DNA from: Trachelipus rathkii
Taxonomy: Eukaryota; Arthropoda; Malacostraca; Isopoda; Trachelipodidae
Length of the DNA: 30,000 nucleotides
NCBI GenBank assembly: GCA_015478945.1
Contig: JABUQX010116824.1
Location: 1-30,000, forward strand
Reading direction: 5' to 3'
The notes under the pieces are model-generated. The model did not search any database and was not told where the DNA came from. It saw nothing but the letters and a program-made list of their open reading frames with translations. How positions within the stretch are numbered: position 1 is the first letter of the stretch; each line of letters begins with the position of its first letter. A program made the translations under genes and the position numbers. Below, one piece after another: positions 22,543 through 30,000 of the stretch.

Positions 22543-22953
22543 GTATGTTCCACTACTGATTGCATTTTTATATGGGTTGGAATAAAAGCCGAAGTGTTGA
22601 ACAGATCAAGTACACCTAATTTATAATGAAAGAAATACCCATTTGAAATACAATAACTTCGACCAGGAGTTTCTAAATACTTCGACGAGCCCAAATGCAA
22701 TTTCCTAGAAACTCATTTAAGAAGTAAATGTACTCTTGGGGAATTGAAGCTTGTGTCGCGTGCGGTATTCCCAATAAGCATCAGAACAAAAATAAAAGGT
22801 TTCTTCTTTTCGTACATTATCGATACAGATTTACGATGCACTGTTCACACAACAAAAGAATAACAGGAAAGATTTTTCTTTAAATTAATTTTCGTCTGAA
22901 ACTAAAATAATGCAAAGTTGTTTAAACTGTACCAATAGAGTTTCTACTGTGTT
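22496..22953. other. No further gene seen between B' and A'
   Basis: After the donor-like site the frames are stop-dense. There is a short patch with mixed composition at 22660-22800 but no recognised motif. Confidence 0.4.
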
Positions 22954-23124
22954 GTACAGCAGATGAATGTGAACAACAGCGAGCTGCAATGAGCACTGTA
23001 AATTTTCTGACAGCTTAACAGTCTTTTGTAAACTTTTTCTTCATTGTTGCTCCATCCATCATGTCGTTGTCCAATCAGAAAGTTACTATTTATTTCAACC
23101 TCTAAAGAATTGCCTTCGTTAGAG
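22954..23124 (+). repeat. Direct repeat A, right copy
   Basis: Counterpart of 21526-21689, about 1.43 kb downstream in direct orientation, with scattered substitutions and indels. The A-B-B'-A' order could mean a larger segmental duplication or a small element with terminal direct repeats. Confidence 0.6.
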
Positions 23125-23310
23125 ATTCTCCTTTTGTGCATTCAACAGCCATTAAACCTAAGAAATATTCAGGAACAATAAATATATTTTTTCTATTTAT
23201 ATTAATATGTACTTTAATTTGGTTGACTAGTATATTTACTACTCTTATAAATTAAATTAAGAGACTCATTTTAAAAATTTTTTTATTTTATATATTTTCG
23301 GGGGGACAAG

Positions 23311-24965
<1,655 letters not shown>

Positions 24966-25297
24966 CTAAATTTGTGGTCATTAGTCAAGGGTCTACCCAA
25001 TTCCACTTGTGCGTGGTGTAGTTCCGAAGGCAGGTCCATTTTAAAATTGATATCCATGATACACTGCGTCTGAAAGTGTGTACGTCAAAGGTATTTGGAA
25101 AAAATAAGTAAAGGGAGTGTGTTCTAGACTTTTCCAGTGGAAATATTTAAGATTGAGGATAACAATAAATTATGGGTCAGAAAGTTGGATAGAGAAAGTA
25201 TGAGACTGTTCGACAATGTCGCACAAGCTCTTCACAATGGAGGATGGCGCGTTAAAGAATCAAAAGAGACAAAGAGGTAATGAAAGTAGGAATAAAA

Positions 25298-25465
25298 GTG
25301 ACGCAAGATTTCAACTATTAAAAGAGACTGGAAAGAGTTAGTGAGAACTGGAGAGTTAATAAAGAGTTAACAAAGAGTTAATGAAGAGTTAATAAAGAGT
25401 GACGCAAGATTTCAACTACTAAAAGAGACTGGAAAAAGTTAATGGGAGCTGGAGAGTTAATAAGA
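25298..25465 (+). repeat. 101-bp tandem duplication inside the LINE C-terminal region
   Basis: Unit 1 starts at GTGACGCAAGATTTCAACTA (25298) and unit 2 at the same word at 25399; unit 2 is partial, ending near 25465 at GGAGAGTTAATAA. The copies are very similar, with a few substitutions, so this duplication looks younger than the decay of the coding frame. Confidence 0.9.
25352..25395 (+). repeat. Four-unit 11-bp minisatellite
   Basis: AGAGTTAATAA, AGAGTTAACAA, AGAGTTAATGA and AGAGTTAATAA follow head to tail within unit 1 of the 101-bp duplication. A single copy occurs at the matching site in unit 2, so expansion happened in one copy. Confidence 0.9.
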
Positions 25466-25594
25466 AGGAAAGCAATGATTCCGCCTTTCAAAAGAGTGCG
25501 TGTAAGGGAAAGTTACCGCAGATGTGTGAGGCACAGAGCAAAAACAACCTGAGTAGCGTGAAGAAATTTCGAAGAACATAGAATACCCAACCTC

Positions 25595-26553
25595 TTATAG
25601 GTTGTTAAGCAAGAAAATACAGATCCTTCCGATCACTAAGGCCTGGAGAAGAACACCAAGAATATTAGACAGGCGAAGGTTTGAGTTGTGTGTTTTCGGA
25701 TATGATATTATAGTTGTGTGGATGATGATGCAGTGTAGAAAGTTGATGGAACTGAGTCTTTGAAAGCAACCTTGTCTACAATGCCCCAAATAAAAACTGA
25801 AAACATTAAGATAGGTGCTCAAATCACGCCTATTTAGGTGAGCAAATTGTTGCTGGGGTGGCATTTCTCTATCAAAATGAGTAGAATAGTGAAATACGGG
25901 ATCATTGGCGTAGTAGTGGATGGTGATGAAGTTGTAGAGAAAAAGTCATTAAATATAGATAGAAAGAGATTTGGGACACAACAGAACCCGAGTGAAACAC
26001 CAATATTTATAGATTTAAAGGATGATGGCCGTCTGCAACAGCTGCTATAAAACGATCACCTGGAAAGGAAATCAATTTAAAGATTACTAAAGAGAAAGAT
26101 AGGTACCGCAAATTAAGAATTAATAAATTAAACCTTTGTGCCAGACTCTACCGAAATGTCCAGCCACAGATAAAAGACTAAATTGACGAATAGAAAGGGA
26201 AAAAGAATCAGAAAGAAGAGATAAAAGATTACCAGTAAAGTGTTTCATACGAATGACATGATAGTAATCAGTGATAGACAGAAGCTGGTGTTTTCAAATC
26301 TTCCTGTTAAGGATAGATTCGAAAACTTAGTGTTAATGCGACTGGACGATAGCGTTGAAGGATTAGCAGAGGCTGCTTTATCAGCACATCGAAAGAGCGC
26401 ACGTTTGAAGCATGAAGGGAAGATAGTAGTAATAACAAGACAGTGTGCAAACTCGGAAGAACTAGTTTTAAGAACCACAGCAGGGATACCATTAGGATCA
26501 TACTCAATCTTAGTGTTACCCTGAGAAAGAGAAGAGATGAAATTAAGAACCAA
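25595..26553 (-). pseudogene. LINE reverse transcriptase domain (degraded)
   Basis: RT would copy the element RNA at the target site. Read on the minus strand: GIPAVVLK and IFPSCFKRA (fingers; frame 26245-26553), YRPVALT in another frame (26331-26351), VFESILNRK shifted again (26300-26326), VWHKGL, a VADGH segment (near 26013-26036), a GSVVS segment matching the usual GVPQGSV box, and the catalytic box at 25901-25912. That box reads YAND instead of the usual YADD, so one catalytic Asp is replaced. A continuous frame then runs from just before YAND to 25595, including STHFDRE, PPQQQ and NILG. At least two frame changes and several stops show it is dead. Confidence 0.88.
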
Positions 26554-26599
26554 CAGAATAATCGCATAAATGAGTAGGAAGGAGATGGAGATAGAGAAG

Positions 26600-27202
26600 G
26601 AGAAGTCGTCTGCTGTGAATTACAAGAAAAGGTTTAAACGAACAGATCAGCTTTAACGTAAATGTAAACGGCAGTTGTGCCGTCGGAAGATACCAGAAGA
26701 GGGAGAAGTAAGAAACTAAGTTAGAGTTGAAATTATATGCAAATGCTAAAGGAAGGGGGAAGATAACCAGCGAGATTTCAGTGTACGGATAATAGGTTTT
26801 GAAAGATTCCGGGATAAAATGTAAATTGTTTGAGTTTCTATAGCATAAAAGACAGCGTTAATTCCTGAAGTCAGCGTCTTTGTGCCGAAAAACACGAGAC
26901 CTGAAAGAGCAGTGGAAGTTCAAACTTTATTAGATTTGCTTGAGGAAAGAATATGGATTGGGCACTCATGTAAAAGAGAATCACCTCGATAGAGCCGCCT
27001 CTTGCACATTCCAAAAAGACACTAAATAAGCAATTATCATTCCACGAGAATCAAGGAAGTTAAACCCCAAGTCTGACCAGTTAGGAGCACGAAGTTCCAA
27101 ATACGTTATCTCACTGTGGACGAATGTCTTTCTTGATGAATACCTTGAAAAGATATATAAGAAGTTCATTGGAGGAACCCAGAGGAGGAAAAAGTTTATC
27201 AT
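26600..27202 (-). pseudogene. LINE ORF2 linker between endonuclease and RT (degraded)
   Basis: The linker carries recognisable islands: PNWSDL (27068-27085, normally ADW..L), a WNDN word (27033-27044, matching the FPW.DY block) followed by a frame reading SIEVILFYMSAQ, and SSDGTTAV (26667-26690) with KADLF just downstream. These are short and split among frames, but they occur in the order and at roughly the spacing seen in related elements. Between 26700 and 26980 the similarity is poor. Confidence 0.6.
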
Positions 27203-27473
27203 AATAAGGAGGAGGATTAAAAAAGTTTAACATAATTAGAATAGGTAAATGAACTAATGTAATAGGTCTGTCTTAGTATAAGACGTGATATGATTACGAG
27301 CAGCAGATCATCCAATCACCCAGGAGCTTCATTCCGATCAGAAAAAGGTAGGTAAGCCCTCAAGCTTCTTTATCGTGAAAATTAAAGGAAAGCCATTGGC
27401 GGAGGTGACGGTGAAAATCTATGATAATTTCTGAGAGGTGAATAAGAAGAAGAGTGGTGATAGGGGACGGGTG
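27164..27473 (-). pseudogene. LINE endonuclease, C-terminal remnant
   Basis: The APE-type endonuclease ends with a LGSSDH-like motif; here the minus strand has PPLGSSNE at 27165-27188, so the His/Asp site is altered. Upstream, HRHLRQWL near 27400 may be the eroded NVHH..WL segment. The rest of the endonuclease, its catalytic N-terminal half and any ORF1 are absent: the sequence passes into (TA)n at about 27474. Confidence 0.55.
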
Positions 27474-28107
<634 letters not shown>

Positions 28108-29120
28108 TAAAAGCCGTTTAAACAATCCGCAACTTAAGTTTGTATTTGAAAGGAACCCTTTAGCTGAACTGTTGAAAGATCCATCTCATTCTAACACTTA
28201 GTATAAACCACAAAATTTAAGATATAATTATAAACGAAATTTTTTCAGGGTGTTAAGCCGTACTTTTAGCCAATCGTCTGAGAAAACAGTACTGGCTGAA
28301 ACCACTAAATGTAGTGGAACAGCTGGTTGATGGAGACGGATTTTGTCAAATAAGAGTTGCCATATTTTGTCCGTATAAATGTACAGTTCAAAAATGGTGT
28401 CAAATGTCATTTTCGCTCGTGTCGAGGAAACTTCTGCGAATTTACGATAAGATGTATTGGAGTTAATTTGTAAGATGAAGAGCGCGGTTGGTAATAATGA
28501 GATCAAGGAAGATTCGTGTTGACCAATGCTGAGTTCTGGTTTTTCTATTTATGTTGATAAATACGATTTTTTAAGTCAACTATTTCCTGGCAGGTGGCTG
28601 ACATGATTGTATTTATTATTATCGTGTAGGAATGGGCCGAGTTGGATTGCTGGTGTTTCGTGTCATTCCCAACATCTTTGTTGGTGCACTGGGCCTGAAG
28701 TGCAGTTTTCTGTATGTGGGCGATGACTATCGGTGTGACAGACGAGTTTTCCGGGTGGTCCCCTCTCTTCTACCGAAATCGGCTTGGCATGTAGTTCGTG
28801 GAAAGGGTCGGTGTAACTGTTTGTATCATTGACTAGGGACGATTTGTAAAATAATACATGCGGTAGGCCCCGAAAATCCCGGGACCAGATTCATCTAATT
28901 CTTGTATATGTATGGGTAGAATGTTTTGTTAGCGATGAAGAGTTCATGCGCAGCCTGCAGACGCCGTACTTGTTCTTCTCGCTTCCTTTCACCCACCAGA
29001 CATCTGTGGTCGGTGGGCTTGAGAACTCATTGCACTTTGGCGGTTGACCTGATTGTTTAAATGGAGAAGTGCTTATCCATATGGTCAGGGCAACAACAGC
29101 GCACTGTCCACGCACGCTTC
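28108..29120. other. Unique sequence; no recognised gene
   Basis: A minus-strand frame of 92 codons (28228-28506, beginning TTG) and a plus-strand ATG frame of 66 codons (28632-28832) have balanced amino-acid composition but no motif I know. A minus frame at 28891-29115 is similar. One or more may be fragments of old transposons, perhaps of the Penelope-like element to the right, but I could not find its catalytic palm motif here. Confidence 0.4.
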
Positions 29121-29123
29121 CAG

Positions 29124-29771
29124 AAATACCACATATGTGTTAGTTCAACGACTTTTGTTAAAAACCACCCTCTATCATTTAAACTATCAGATTCCAACCA
29201 TAAATCAATGTAATTCTCCCTGGAACTAAGCCTCCCATTTTTGGATGTTCTGGTCCAGATTGAGGAGGGGGGAAGGGCGAGCACAGACGTCTATCGGAAA
29301 CCTACTCATACAGATTCTTATACTAATTGGTATTCCACCCATACACTATCCACAAAGGTCTCGTCCCAGATTCTCAGGGCCTACCGCATATGTTGTCCCA
29401 CCAAAATAGATTCACAATTGAAAATAATACAGAGCACTTTTACCAAGTTACATTACCCTAGACACATTTTCCACAGGGCTCATGCCAGAGCCAGAAGGAC
29501 TTTTTACTCAGGGAGGGAGGAGGAAGGGGACCACCCGGGACAACTGGTCCATTTAAACATCCCCACCGATAATCATCATGCATACAAGAAACTGCTTCCA
29601 GACAAGGTTGCACCTGTAAAAAGTGTTAAGAAAATGGGGAGAATGTTACAAGAACACCAACATTCCCCGCCGACTCCAACTCAGCCCATTTGCACATACA
29701 ACATTGAACACACCAATGTCAACCACCTATATAGAGAAAGAGTTGATTCTAAAGGTGATTATCAAACATAA
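29124..29771 (+). mobile_element. Penelope-like element fragment: RT post-palm/thumb region
   Basis: Penelope-like elements encode an RT followed by a GIY-YIG endonuclease. The frame carries the LPFLDVLV block at 29232-29255 and VYRKPTHTDSY shortly after, a hallmark pair of the region just after the RT palm, followed by a region with YPRHIFHRAHARARRTFY that fits the helical C-terminal part. A TAA at 29211-29213 interrupts the frame just upstream; the same frame resembles the element (NHPLSF) before that stop. No catalytic YxDD is found upstream. The last part (YNIEHTNVNHLY) may be an eroded GIY-YIG start, but the expected cysteines and GIGETG-like motif are missing. Confidence 0.8.
29214..29771 (+). 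pseudogene. Penelope-like RT open fragment (185 codons)
   Basis: This is the open part of the element, bounded by TAA at 29211-29213 and TAA at 29769-29771. It has no ATG near its beginning, consistent with a fragment of a longer frame. Visible blocks in order are LPFLDVLV, VYRKPTHTD, LRAYRIC, YPRHI and RAHARARR. It ends where a complete element would continue into the endonuclease, so it is truncated at both ends and cannot act alone. It belongs to a mobile element, not to a host gene. Confidence 0.75.
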
Positions 29772-30000
29772 CACACCTCCATAGAAACCAGAATTCAGCA
29801 TTGATCAAACACAGATCGTCCCTTAATCATTCTATTGATACCAACAGCCAACATTCTACAAATTAACTCCAATATATCTTATCGTAAACTCACATTGAAA
29901 TGTTTCTTTTAAATTTCCCGTTTTAACTGGGCCATGAACAAATATGGAAGGAGAAGGAAAATTTGACAATCATTTTGAATGAACATTTTACTGATTGTAT
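29772..30000. other. No gene seen; sequence right of the Penelope-like fragment
   Basis: AT-rich with stops in all frames. It may be the 3' region of the same element, but no endonuclease motif is recognised within the window. Confidence 0.4.

Larger units (their letters stand above)
25060..25594 (-). pseudogene. LINE ORF2, C-terminal region (degraded)
   Basis: After the RT domain such elements have a C-terminal region with a conserved final block near Phe-Pro, Asp, Phe-(K/R)-R. The minus-strand frame at 25060-25101 reads FPNTFDVHTFRRSV, a good fit to that block. Upstream, around 25298-25465, an NSP..LT.SFQSL segment is present twice because of a 101-bp tandem duplication. Several stops and frame changes interrupt the region. 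A different minus frame runs on into the TA array and is not meaningful. Confidence 0.7.

Noticed and set aside
21526..23124. A/A' as the LTRs of a classical retrotransposon
   Set aside because: The repeats lack clear TG...CA ends and there is no primer site, gag or pol between them; kept only as an unexplained repeat structure.
26240..26524. 94-codon + strand frame with ordinary composition
   Set aside because: It is the antisense shadow of the minus-strand LINE reverse transcriptase, which has recognisable family motifs.

Overview
The window looks like intergenic DNA from a large, AT-rich, repeat-laden animal genome. An arthropod is the best fit, and among arthropods a decapod crustacean is my best guess. 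The evidence is indirect: a decayed LINE whose reverse transcriptase motifs resemble the Jockey/CR1-type elements common in crustaceans, a Penelope-like element fragment, two degenerate TTAGG/CCTAA (AACCT-type) tracts, and very long (TA)n microsatellites. I found no intact cellular gene, no rRNA or tRNA, and nothing bacterial. Most open frames are artefacts of low-complexity sequence: pyrimidine-rich or (TA)n DNA simply lacks stop codons in some frames.

Layout. 1-4.7 kb: mixed sequence with two purine-rich tracts that share a diverged repeat, plus a possible LTR with adjoining primer-binding-like site near 1.37-1.9 kb. 4.7-13.4 kb: AT-rich sequence with many degenerate TA blocks, two oppositely oriented TTAGG-like tracts, a 24-nt poly-T run and one large TA block at 12.0-13.36 kb. 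13.4-15 kb: unique-looking sequence without recognisable genes. 15-20.5 kb: an extreme pyrimidine-rich strand, interrupted by three GC- and CpG-richer islands. 20.5-23.3 kb: unique sequence with a nested direct-repeat structure (A-B-B'-A'), in which the B units carry a small open frame and a candidate splice donor. 23.3-28.1 kb: several perfect to near-perfect (TA)n arrays, between two of which sits a minus-strand, 5'-truncated LINE (about 24.96-27.47 kb) with fragments of endonuclease, linker, reverse transcriptase and C-terminal regions. 28.1-30 kb: unique sequence ending in a plus-strand Penelope-like RT fragment.

Nothing here forms a working gene system. The two retroelement fragments are the only parts with recognisable protein homology, and both are broken: the LINE has stops, frameshifts and a changed catalytic Asp, and the Penelope-like piece lacks its catalytic palm. 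The contrast between degenerate repeats left of about 20.5 kb and clean (TA)n arrays to the right may reflect assembly quality as much as biology.
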